From Halomarina ordinaria (lineage in GTDB: Archaea; Halobacteriota; Halobacteria; Halobacteriales; Haloarculaceae), in assembly GCF_030553305.1 (NCBI RefSeq), contig NZ_JARRAH010000003.1:1-64000 (forward strand): a stretch of DNA of 64,000 nucleotides, given 5' to 3'. Of this stretch, positions 34,860-42,621 are shown piece by piece (positions within the stretch are counted from its first letter, which is position 1; each line of letters begins with the position of its first letter). The notes beneath the pieces were generated by a model. The model saw only the letters and a list, made by a program, of their open reading frames with translations, made no database searches and was not told the DNA's origin. The position numbers and the translations under genes are program-made.

Positions 34860-35558
34860 ATGGACTCGGAACAGGTCACGACGGTGACCGTCGACTCGTA
34901 CTCGACACTGGTAGACATCGACTCGCAGGAGCCCGTTCTGGCGGAGTACGTCGACGACATCGAGGACGCGGCGAGCGTCTCACAGCTCTGGCGCAGCCAG
35001 TACCTCCAGTACTCGATGATCGCGAACGACATCGACGCCTACCGGCCGTTCTGGGAGCTCATCGGCCAGGGATTGCGCTACGCGCTCGAAGCCCACGGTC
35101 ACGACGTCCCCGAAGACGTCCGCGACGACATCAGACGCGTCGTCTACGAGGAGCGCCTCGCCGTCTTCGACGACGTCGGCGACGGCATCCGGCGCATCAC
35201 CGACGCGGGCTACGAGGTGTACGTCCTCTCGAACGGCACCCCCGAGATGCTCGCCCACCTCCTCGCGGCGGCCGACCTGGAGGACGTCGTCACCGACGCC
35301 GTCAGCGCCGACGAGGTGGAGACGTACAAGCCGGACCCGGGCCTCTACCGCCACGCCGCCGACCGGACGGACACGCCCATCGAGGAACTCCTCCACGCCT
35401 CCGGCGGCACGATGCGCGACGTCTGGGGGGCGAAACACGCCGGGATGCAGACGGCGTGGGTCTCGCGGCCGGACCAGCACCTCCCGACGGAGACGCTCGG
35501 TCCGGCGCCCGACGTCGTCGTCGAGGACTTCCACGACCTCGCGGACCGACTCGATTAG
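34860..35558 (+). CDS. Haloacid dehalogenase type II-like HAD hydrolase
   Basis: A 232-residue HAD enzyme with many L-2-haloacid dehalogenase residues: nucleophile Asp in VDSYSTLVD, the arginine in LWRSQYLQYS, Ser/Asn in VLSNGTP, Lys and Tyr in YKPDPGLY and Asp in MRDVWGAKHAG. The usual SSN loop before the last Asp is altered to SGGT, so activity may differ. Dehalogenases of this type turn L-2-haloacids into D-2-hydroxy acids, the substrate class of two dehydrogenases in this island. TATA-like CAGTTATG lies about 25 nt before ATG 34860. A longer reading from 34713 is rejected. Confidence 0.82.
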   Translation: MDSEQVTTVTVDSYSTLVDIDSQEPVLAEYVDDIEDAASVSQLWRSQYLQYSMIANDIDAYRPFWELIGQGLRYALEAHGHDVPEDVRDDIRRVVYEERLAVFDDVGDGIRRITDAGYEVYVLSNGTPEMLAHLLAAADLEDVVTDAVSADEVETYKPDPGLYRHAADRTDTPIEELLHASGGTMRDVWGAKHAGMQTAWVSRPDQHLPTETLGPAPDVVVEDFHDLADRLD

Positions 35559-35691
35559 ACGCTGTCGTGCTTGCGCGCGGCGCCCGCCCCCGTCGCCGTC
35601 GCTCTTCGATTGAACTAGCGTAGCCACTCCTCGTCGAAGACGACCCTCGGAGACGAGTCTCTTTCGCCTCACCACCATCGAGGCCCACCCG

Positions 35692-36645
35692 TCACCGGCC
35701 GGCGTGTTCGACGACGAGTTCGACGAACCGGTCGACGCCGTTCGGGCGGGGGGTGGGTGCCTCGACCCGGTCGAGGAGGGAGACGACGTCATCGACGGAC
35801 GCGGCGGCGTAGAACCCCACGTCGTCGGCCAGCGCGCGAACGACCCCGCGCTGTTCGGAGGTGTGGGGGAGGACGATACAGGGGGTCCCGGCGACGGCCG
35901 CCTCCATCACCGTCGAGTAGCCGCTGCAGACGACGACGGTCGCGCGCTCGATGTAGGGCTGGAGCGACGGTGCGACCGTCCAGTCGTCGCCCCCGACCAG
36001 CGTCACCGAGCGCCCCCGCCGTTCGAGCGCCGTCCGGAGGCGGTCCTCGCTGACGGTGAACGCGCTGGGGACGACGAGCACGTCGACGGACGCGTCGAGC
36101 GCGCCGCCGGCCGGGGCGATGGGCGGGACTACCTCGGCGCCGGGGATGGTCGGCGCGCCGGTCCACACCTTCGGGAGCGCGAACAGTTCGGCGGTCGCGA
36201 CCGCGAAGCGGTTGCGGACGCGCGCGCCGACGCGCTCGGCGGTTGTCGTGTAGAACCCGGCGGGGTCGTGCGTGAGGTAGTAGTAGGGCGTCCGCGTGAG
36301 GGTGGCGGCGACGGCCGCGGAGATGTCGTCGGCGACGAGGAACGCCGGGCGCTCGCGGCGGAGCCACCCGGCGTAGTCGCGCACCCGGCCGGTCAGGGCC
36401 GGGGCCGCCCCCGCGAGCGCGGTTACGGGGTTCCCGCGCTGGTAGCCGTCGATGAGGTCGACGGGCGTCGGCTCGTACTCCCGGTAGCCGTTGCGTTCGA
36501 CGAAGGTGCGTCCCGGACCGCCCCCGGCGAGGACCGTCTCGTACCCCGCCGTCTCGAGCGCCCGGGTGACCGCGAGCATCCGACTCGCGTGTCCCGCCCC
36601 TTCGCAGTAGTGGGCGACGGCCACCCGCGTCCCTCGGTCGGTCAC
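35692..36645 (-). CDS. MurG-like (GT28-type) glycosyltransferase
   Basis: A 317-residue GT-B fold protein. The N-terminal region VAVAHYCEGAGHASRMLAVTRAL has the glycine-rich, histidine-containing loop of MurG/UGT-like enzymes. The C-terminal sugar-nucleotide site contains VVCSGYSTVMEAAVAGTPCIVLPH, the SG-x-T-x-x-E-A pattern. It transfers a sugar from a nucleotide donor; the acceptor is unknown. There is no membrane helix. It is divergent from a phosphatase-superfamily gene and sits in a group with a flippase-like protein, suggesting synthesis of a surface glycan or glycolipid. Confidence 0.85.
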   Translation of the reverse strand: MTDRGTRVAVAHYCEGAGHASRMLAVTRALETAGYETVLAGGGPGRTFVERNGYREYEPTPVDLIDGYQRGNPVTALAGAAPALTGRVRDYAGWLRRERPAFLVADDISAAVAATLTRTPYYYLTHDPAGFYTTTAERVGARVRNRFAVATAELFALPKVWTGAPTIPGAEVVPPIAPAGGALDASVDVLVVPSAFTVSEDRLRTALERRGRSVTLVGGDDWTVAPSLQPYIERATVVVCSGYSTVMEAAVAGTPCIVLPHTSEQRGVVRALADDVGFYAAASVDDVVSLLDRVEAPTPRPNGVDRFVELVVEHAGR

Positions 36646-36736
36646 GTCCGGTTACACGGCCGGAGGCCTCACAAGTACTGCGCTTTCGGCGCGTCAGACG
36701 TGAACACTATTGCGTCGCGGCGAGAGGGACCAACGG

Positions 36737-37648
36737 ATGAAGCAACTGCTCTCCGCGGCGTCCCGGAACCTCCGGTACGCCGGCGTCGACGCCGTCCGGG
36801 AGGTGCTCTGGCGGACCTACCTGTCGGTGCGTCCCCGGACGCCGGCTGACCCGGTGCTCGACGCCGACTGGGACCTGCTGGTGGTGCTCGACGCCTGCCG
36901 GGCGGACCTCTTCGAGACGGTCGTCGCCGACGGCGACTACGACTTCGAGGCGGGGCAGACACGCATCTCGCCGGGGAGTTCGTCCGTCGAGTGGCTGGCG
37001 GCGGTGTTCGGCGACGCGCCCCCCGGCGCGCTGGCCGACCTCGGGTACGTCACCGCCAACCCCTACAGCGAGGCGCACCTCGACGCCGAGGCGTTCGGCC
37101 TCCTCGACGAGGTGTGGCGCGACGCCTGGGACGCGGACCTGGGGACGGTCCCGCCGCGGCCGGTCACCGACCGGGCCGTGGCGGCCGCCCGCGAGGCCGC
37201 CCCCGATCGGCTGGTCGTCCACTACATGCAACCGCACTTCCCGGCCATCGCGACGGGGACCGGCGAGCGCCGGACGGCCGAGGCGTGGGGCGACGAACCG
37301 ATGTCCATTTGGGAGGACCTCCGCTTCGGGGGCGACGCGGACCGGGCGTGGGCCGACTACCGCGCGAACCTCGAACTCGTCCTCGAGGAGGTCACGGCGC
37401 TCCTGTCGAACGTCGACGCCGACCGTGCCGTCGTCACGGCGGACCACGGCAACGCGTTCGGCGAGCGCCACATCTACGGCCACCCGGGGGGCGTCGACCT
37501 GCCGTGCCTGCGTGAGGTGCCGTGGTGCGAGACGAGCGCGACCGACCGGGGGACTCGTACGGTCCCGACCGACCGCCGGAGCGAGCGGACGACGGTGGAC
37601 GCGGACGCGGTCGACGCGCGCCTGCGGAGCCTGGGGTACCGGACGTGA
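36737..37648 (+). CDS. Alkaline-phosphatase-superfamily (sulfatase-like) protein, short form 1
   Basis: A 303-residue protein. DWDLLVVLDACRADLFE supplies the first metal Asp. SPGSSSVEWLA is a candidate nucleophile region (Ser). VVHYMQPHFPAI resembles the HxxxPH region, and VVTADHGNAFGE is the conserved Asp-His-Gly metal site. It has no signal peptide. It is related to the gene at 40.2 kb and ends with SLGYRT, like the C-terminus of the next sulfatase gene. GTGA overlap with that gene means coupled translation. It could cleave or transfer phosphate- or sulfate-containing headgroups on a glycan or lipid. Confidence 0.8.
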   Translation: MKQLLSAASRNLRYAGVDAVREVLWRTYLSVRPRTPADPVLDADWDLLVVLDACRADLFETVVADGDYDFEAGQTRISPGSSSVEWLAAVFGDAPPGALADLGYVTANPYSEAHLDAEAFGLLDEVWRDAWDADLGTVPPRPVTDRAVAAAREAAPDRLVVHYMQPHFPAIATGTGERRTAEAWGDEPMSIWEDLRFGGDADRAWADYRANLELVLEEVTALLSNVDADRAVVTADHGNAFGERHIYGHPGGVDLPCLREVPWCETSATDRGTRTVPTDRRSERTTVDADAVDARLRSLGYRT

Positions 37649-38913
37649 GCGCCGACGCCCCCGGGACCGACGGCGAGCGCGAGGCCCCCCCGAACCTCCT
37701 CGTCGTCTGTGTGGACTGCCTGCGCGAGGACGTCCTGCGGACCGACCGGACGGTGACGCCGTTCCTCGACGACCTGCGCGAGCGCGGGCTCGCGTGTACG
37801 GAGCTGTACGCGACGGCGACGACGACGACCCCCTGCGTCGCCAGCCTGCTGACCGGCACCTACTCCGAGCGCAACGGCCTGCGCTCGTTGCGTCACGGCG
37901 AACTCTCGGCCGACGTCCGGTCGCTCGCCGAACTGCTCTCTGACGCCGGCTACCACACGGAGGCGCACGTGACCGGGCCGTTGCTCCCCGAGACGGGGCT
38001 CGACCGCGGGTTCGACGTCTACCGACACCGTCCCGAGTCGGCGTCGGTGTTCGGGTCGTGGGGCGAGGAGGCGCGCGCGCGTCTCGCCGACCTCACCGAC
38101 CCGTTCGCCGCGGTCGTCCACCTCTGGGAACTCCACGAGGACGTCGAGGTGCCGGACGCGTACGACCGCCCGCGCTACGGCGCGACCCCCTACGCCCGCG
38201 CGCTCTCGGCGCTCGACCCGCAGGTGCGGTCGCTCGTCGACGTCGTCCCCGACGACACGCTGGTCGCCGTCGTCGGCGACCACGGCGAGAGCATCACCCA
38301 CCGACACAACCCGGTTCGCCTGCTCGTCAAGTCCCTCCGGGACGCGCTGCGGTACTACGGCGGCGTGGACACGCGGCCGGCGGTGAACCGGCTCAACCGG
38401 GCGCTCGACGGGTTCGGGCCGGACGTCCGCGACCGGTTCGTCGAGAACGGCCACGGCGAGAACGTCCTCGACGCGACGACGAACGTCCCCTTCGTCCTCG
38501 CGGGGCCGGGCGTCGAGGCGGCGACCGTCGACGCGCAGGTCCGGCAGGTCGACGTCCTCCCGACGCTGCTCGACGCGCTCGACCTGCCGGTGCCGGCGGT
38601 GGACGGCGAGCCGATTCGGGCGGACAGCGAGGAGCGCCCGGCGTACATGCGTGCCTGCGGCGCGTCGCTGCACGGCGAGCGCAACTGGGCGCGGGGGGTT
38701 CGCCTCGGCGGGGCGAAGTACGTCGAGTACCCGAACCGCGACTGGTCGCCCGAGGTGTACGACCTGCGGGCCGACCCCCGGGAGCTGACACCGGTCGACG
38801 ACCCCGCCCTGGCGGCGCGCCTCGAACGCGAACTCCCGCCGCCCGGGCGGCCGCCGGCCGACGAGACCCGCCTCGACATCGACGACCACCTCCGCGACCT
38901 CGGCTACCTCTAG
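37645..38913 (+). CDS. Sulfatase/alkaline-phosphatase-superfamily enzyme
   Basis: A 422-residue hydrolase. PPNLLVVCVDCLREDVLR gives the metal Asp pair. TTTPCVASLLTGTYSERNGL aligns with the C/S-x-P-S-R sulfatase motif, but with Thr in the nucleophile position, so it may be a phosphodiesterase or phosphotransferase rather than a formylglycine sulfatase. VGDHGES is the Asp-His metal site, and FVENGHGENVLDATTNVPFVLAGPG is a typical later segment. It ends HLRDLGYL. GTG start at 37645 overlaps the upstream stop. It shares a CTAG stop pair with the convergent flippase-like gene. Confidence 0.87.
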   Translation: MSADAPGTDGEREAPPNLLVVCVDCLREDVLRTDRTVTPFLDDLRERGLACTELYATATTTTPCVASLLTGTYSERNGLRSLRHGELSADVRSLAELLSDAGYHTEAHVTGPLLPETGLDRGFDVYRHRPESASVFGSWGEEARARLADLTDPFAAVVHLWELHEDVEVPDAYDRPRYGATPYARALSALDPQVRSLVDVVPDDTLVAVVGDHGESITHRHNPVRLLVKSLRDALRYYGGVDTRPAVNRLNRALDGFGPDVRDRFVENGHGENVLDATTNVPFVLAGPGVEAATVDAQVRQVDVLPTLLDALDLPVPAVDGEPIRADSEERPAYMRACGASLHGERNWARGVRLGGAKYVEYPNRDWSPEVYDLRADPRELTPVDDPALAARLERELPPPGRPPADETRLDIDDHLRDLGYL

Positions 38914-39938
38914 CGGACCACCCTGACGCCGAGGGCGGCGGTCGCGGCCGCACCCACCGACGTCGTCAGGAGGTAGCCCCCGACGCTGTGGACGAGGACG
39001 GCGGCGACGACCGTCGACGCGGGCGCCCCGGTGAGGAGGGTGAGCAACCCCACGTTGACCGCCTCGGTCCCCCCGAGACCGCCCGGCGTCGGGACGGCGC
39101 CGCCGAGCGTCCCCAGCGGGACGACGAAGAACGGGAGCACCACCGGTATCGACGCCCCGAGCGCGAGGAACGTCGCCCAGAGGCCGACCGCCTGGAACGC
39201 CCACCCGAGCGCGGAGAGGCAGACGGCCGCGGCGAGGCGGCGGCGGTCGGCGGCGACGCGTTCGACGGCCGCCCGGAACCCGGCGACGCGTGCGCCGACC
39301 GCGCCGCGCTCCGGGAGCGACACGAAGGGGACGACGGCGGCGAGACGCCGCCACGCGCCCTCGACGGCGGCACCGAACAGTCGCTCGACGCCCCGCCGTC
39401 GCCGCCACCCGAGGACGGCGAGCGTGGGGAGCGCCACCGCCAGCACGAGGACGACCGCGGGCGCGAGGCCCAGTCGGTCGCGGACGGCGGGCGTCCCGGT
39501 CAGCGCGTAGTACGAGACCCCGACGGTGACGAACGAGAGCGACGGCACGACGTTGATGGCGTCGAGGCTGGCGACGGAGGCGAGGCCGACCTCGTAGTCG
39601 GTGTCGACGGTCCGCGAGAGCAGCCACGCGGTGACGGGTTCGCCGCCGGCCTGCCCCAGCGGCGTGACGTGGTTCGCGAAGCCCGCGGCCGCGTGGACGA
39701 GCAGCGCCTGTCCGAGCGAGGCGTCGACGGCCTGGGTGCACAGCACGTTCCACAGCGCGAACCCCCAGGCGACGTTCCAGAGGAGGACCGTCGCGGCGAC
39801 GGCCGCGAGCAGCCACGGGTCGCCGTCGACCACGGCGTCGACGACGGCCCGGGCGTCGGTGAGCCAGAGCATCACCGCGAAGACGGCGAGCGCCGCGAGG
39901 ACGCCGCCACCGGTCGTGATGAGGGTCTCCCGTCGCAC
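38910..39938 (-). CDS. Flippase-like integral membrane protein (LPG synthase TM / UPF0104 family)
   Basis: A 342-residue protein with about eight spans, starting TLITTGGGVLAALAVFAVMLWL. Family hallmarks are HAAAGFANHVTPLGQAGGEP in the first half and GTLGGAVPTPGGLGGTEA in the second. This family is related to AglD-like membrane domains of archaeal N-glycosylation and to phospholipid-handling domains. The three neighbouring phosphatase-superfamily genes and the glycosyltransferase suggest it moves or modifies a lipid-linked sugar. It has a cytosolic Arg-rich loop near residue 180. Confidence 0.88.
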   Translation of the reverse strand: MRRETLITTGGGVLAALAVFAVMLWLTDARAVVDAVVDGDPWLLAAVAATVLLWNVAWGFALWNVLCTQAVDASLGQALLVHAAAGFANHVTPLGQAGGEPVTAWLLSRTVDTDYEVGLASVASLDAINVVPSLSFVTVGVSYYALTGTPAVRDRLGLAPAVVLVLAVALPTLAVLGWRRRRGVERLFGAAVEGAWRRLAAVVPFVSLPERGAVGARVAGFRAAVERVAADRRRLAAAVCLSALGWAFQAVGLWATFLALGASIPVVLPFFVVPLGTLGGAVPTPGGLGGTEAVNVGLLTLLTGAPASTVVAAVLVHSVGGYLLTTSVGAAATAALGVRVVR

Positions 39939-40195
39939 GGTTGCGCTGGGTCGCCCGCTCCCATCAGTGTAGCGAAGCCGCTCGCGCCGCTTCCGTGGAA
40001 AAAGCTATCGGTGTCGGAGTACTTCGTCGGGTACGGAACCCGATGGACCGCACGCGAGCCTCCCGTCGTCTCCCCCCGGCGGGGGACGACCGGTCGTCGG
40101 CCCCCTCCGGACGACCGTCTCCCCCTCCGGGACGGTCCCCCGGTCCCACCTCGCGGGACGCGACGCGGTTCGTGCGGTCGCGGGCGTGACAAACC
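39939..40195. other. Spacer with short hairpin
   Basis: A GC-rich spacer between the flippase-like gene (minus) and the third phosphatase-superfamily gene (plus). A 6-bp dyad, TCGGGT-N5-ACCCGA, is at 40027-40043. No gene or clear TATA box is seen. Confidence 0.3.
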
Positions 40196-41107
40196 ATGCA
40201 ACGGAGCACCCGTACCCCGCCGAAGGAACAGGACGTGTTCGGAACCGACTGGGACTACCTCATCGTCCTCGACGCCTGCCGGTACGACGCGTTCGAATCG
40301 GTCTACGAGGAGTACCTCGACGGCGACCTCGAACGCCGCCGCAGCCCCGGGTCGGCGACCCCGGAGTGGGCGTCGAAGACGTTCACCGGCCAGCACGACC
40401 TCGTCTACTTCTCGACGATACCGTTCATCAACAGCCTCGGGATACCGCTGTGCGACCTGCGGTGGGGTGCGTCGTGCGACTACGACTGGGCGGCCGCCGA
40501 CCACATCGACGAGGTCGTCGACCTCTGGCGGGAGGCGTGGGACGACGACCTCGGGGCGGTCACGCCGGAGGCCGTCACCGCCGCCGCCCGGGAGCGCCTC
40601 GACGACGGGTCGGACCGCCGGATGGTCGTCCACTACCTCCAGCCCCACGCGCCCTACCTCCGGCGGGGGAAGGGGCGCAAGCTCAGGCAGATACGCGCCG
40701 GCGTGACCGACGCGGGGGACCGCTCCCGGGGTACGGCGACCCCCGACGGCGACGCGGACGGGTACCGGGGCGTCCTCCGGTCGGTCGGCGACGACCTGCG
40801 TTCGAGAGTCGAGTCGGCGCTCGGCGACAGCCGTCTCGCCATGCAACTCGGGATGCTCGTCGAACTCGACGTCGCGGCGCTCGCCGACCTCCGGACGGAC
40901 GGGGTCGCCGCCGTGCTCAAGCGCTACCACGAGGAGAACCTCCGGCTCGCACTGGAGTCGGCCGCCGACCTCATCGAGGACCTCGACGGACGGGTCGTCG
41001 TCACGGCCGACCACGGCGAGGCCTTCGGCGAGCAGGGCGTCTGGGAACACCACATCGAGACCTACATCCCCCCGCTCGTCGACGTACCGTGGCTCGTCGT
41101 CGAGTGA
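40196..41107 (+). CDS. Alkaline-phosphatase-superfamily protein, short form 2
   Basis: A 303-residue paralog of the protein at 36.7 kb. Shared landmarks are DWDYLIVLDACRYDAFES, SPGSATPEWASKTF (nucleophile region), VVHYLQPHAPYL and VVTADHGEAFGE. It lacks the LGY ending and has an internal segment (about 165-245) not seen in the first copy. There is no signal peptide, so a cytoplasmic role in building a phosphorylated or sulfated precursor is more likely than external scavenging. ATG at 40196 gives a start next to the conserved domain. Confidence 0.8.
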   Translation: MQRSTRTPPKEQDVFGTDWDYLIVLDACRYDAFESVYEEYLDGDLERRRSPGSATPEWASKTFTGQHDLVYFSTIPFINSLGIPLCDLRWGASCDYDWAAADHIDEVVDLWREAWDDDLGAVTPEAVTAAARERLDDGSDRRMVVHYLQPHAPYLRRGKGRKLRQIRAGVTDAGDRSRGTATPDGDADGYRGVLRSVGDDLRSRVESALGDSRLAMQLGMLVELDVAALADLRTDGVAAVLKRYHEENLRLALESAADLIEDLDGRVVVTADHGEAFGEQGVWEHHIETYIPPLVDVPWLVVE

Positions 41108-41459
41108 CTCCCGACTACCGTCCGCCTCACCCTTCCCGTTCTCTCCTCGAACCGCCTCGTGCACTCGCGTCCCGGACGGACGAGCGACGGGCTTAAGACT
41201 GACCGAACGATTAGTACACACGTCGGAGGGGGACGCGAACCGGCTCACCCGAGGGACGCCATGCCGGGCGGGCCGCGCCGCACTTGGCCGATTCCCGCCG
41301 AATCGTGGCCGACGCCTCCGACATTCCACACGCGGCCCGTTTTCCCTCGGTCGAGAACAGCGCTTCCCCTTCGAGAGTGTCTTCGTCGCTCGTCTCCGGG
41401 TTCCTCTCCCGAACGTACCGACGGAAAGGACTATACGAGCTGAACGCTCATTCAGTAAC
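41108..41459. promoter_or_regulatory. Spacer with TetR-type operator over the zinc-ribbon gene promoter
   Basis: No gene is seen in these 350 nt. At the right end a TATA-like CTATAC (41431-41436) is followed by the dyad CTGAA-N6-TTCAG (41440-41455, core TGAACGCTCATTCA) and then ATG 41460, so the dyad covers the probable transcription start. The core resembles the TGAACG/CGTTCA-type palindromes of TetR regulators, and the second gene of the operon encodes a TetR protein. Confidence 0.5.
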
Positions 41460-41885
41460 ATGCGTAACGCACGTTCGACAGTTCGTCCATGGCTCGCCGC
41501 CCTGCTCAGCGCGGCGGTGGCGGGACTCGGTCACCTCTACCTCCGCCGGTGGCTCCGGGCGCTCGTCTGGCTCGGCGTCGCGGTGGCGGCGTCCGCGCTC
41601 GTCCCGGCGGCGGCCCTCGAAGCGGCGGCCGCGGGCGAATCGGTCGACCTGTGGGCGATGGCACCCGTCTGGCTCGTCGGACTGCTCTGTACCGTCGACG
41701 CGTACCTCCTCGCCGTCGCGGACAGACGACTCGCACACGCGCGCGAAGCCGTCGACGACGGGGGCCGTCTCACGCGGTGCCCGTCCTGCGGGGGCGACCT
41801 CGACCCCGACCTGACGTTCTGTCACTGGTGTACGCGCGACCTCGGTGACGTCGAGGTGGCCACGTCCGCGACGGGGGAGCGCTGA
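41460..41885 (+). CDS. Small membrane protein with C-terminal zinc ribbon
   Basis: 141 residues. Two or three hydrophobic helices (about 10-60 and 68-88) carry a GLGHLYLRRWLRAL motif as in TM2/DUF5683-like small membrane proteins. A cytoplasmic tail ends in a rubredoxin-like zinc ribbon, C-P-S-C-G-G ... F-C-H-W-C. The stop overlaps the next start (TGATG), so it is cotranscribed with the TetR gene. The function is unknown; the ribbon suggests protein or nucleic-acid contact. Confidence 0.75.
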   Translation: MRNARSTVRPWLAALLSAAVAGLGHLYLRRWLRALVWLGVAVAASALVPAAALEAAAAGESVDLWAMAPVWLVGLLCTVDAYLLAVADRRLAHAREAVDDGGRLTRCPSCGGDLDPDLTFCHWCTRDLGDVEVATSATGER

Positions 41886-42487
41886 TGGCGGTCGACCCGG
41901 ACGCCGACGAACGCGGGAGCACCGAGACGGAGATCATGGAGGCGACGTACCGCGCGCTCTGCAAACACGGGTACAGCGGCCTCTCCATCTCGCGCATCGC
42001 CGACGAGTTCGAGAAGAGCAAGTCGTCGCTGTACTACCACTACGACTCGAAGGACGACCTCCTCGTTGCGTTCCTCACCTTCGCCGTCGACCGCTTCGAG
42101 GCGTCGGTCGCCACCGAACGGAGCGACGACCCGATGGCCGACCTCGAGGGCGTCATCGAACGCCTGCTCCCGCTTCGCCCCACCGACGAGCAGCGGCAGA
42201 TTCAGGCGCTGCTGGTGGACCTCCGCTCGCAGGCCGTCACCGACGAGCGCTTTCGCGAACGGTTCGCCGACATCGACGAACGCCTCGTCACGACGCTCAC
42301 CGAGGTCATCGAGCGCGGCATCGAGCGCGGCACGTTCAACGAGGTGGACGCGACCCGGGTCGCGGAACACGTCCTCGCGGTGTTGAACGGCGCGATGGTG
42401 GCGCGCGCGACGACCGACCGGGAGGCCGCCGTCGCCGCCGCCCGCGTCTCGCTCTCCTCGTACCTCGACACCGTCCTCCGTCGATGA
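41885..42487 (+). CDS. TetR/AcrR-family regulator
   Basis: 200 residues. The N-terminal helix-turn-helix has IMEATYRALCKHGYSGLSISRIADEFEKSKSSLYYHY, with the classic SLYYHYxSKDDL recognition-helix ending. The helical ligand domain follows (about 60-200). It lies between the zinc-ribbon gene and the RND exporter, with dyad or direct-repeat sites before both, so autoregulation and repression of the exporter are likely. Confidence 0.92.
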   Translation: MAVDPDADERGSTETEIMEATYRALCKHGYSGLSISRIADEFEKSKSSLYYHYDSKDDLLVAFLTFAVDRFEASVATERSDDPMADLEGVIERLLPLRPTDEQRQIQALLVDLRSQAVTDERFRERFADIDERLVTTLTEVIERGIERGTFNEVDATRVAEHVLAVLNGAMVARATTDREAAVAAARVSLSSYLDTVLRR

Positions 42488-42621
42488 GCACACCCGACAA
42501 CCGTCCGGAACTCGTCACCGGTTCCGATAGCTCTTAACGTGGTGTACTGTTAGTAGGAAGCGAACAACAGTACTGTTCGTAGGTAGATACTCACAATGAC
42601 GACACGACACCGGCGGTGCGC
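42488..42621. promoter_or_regulatory. RND exporter promoter with direct repeats and palindrome
   Basis: A TATA-like CTTAAC (42532-42537) is followed by two 14-bp direct repeats with one mismatch, GTACTGTTAGTAGG (42544-42557) and GTACTGTTCGTAGG (42570-42583), 26 bp apart. The 12-bp palindrome AACAGTACTGTT (42566-42577) overlaps the second. These flank the expected transcription start and are candidate TetR sites. A 9-codon frame (42596-42625, MTTRHRRCA) ends in an ATGA overlap with the exporter start. Confidence 0.55.
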
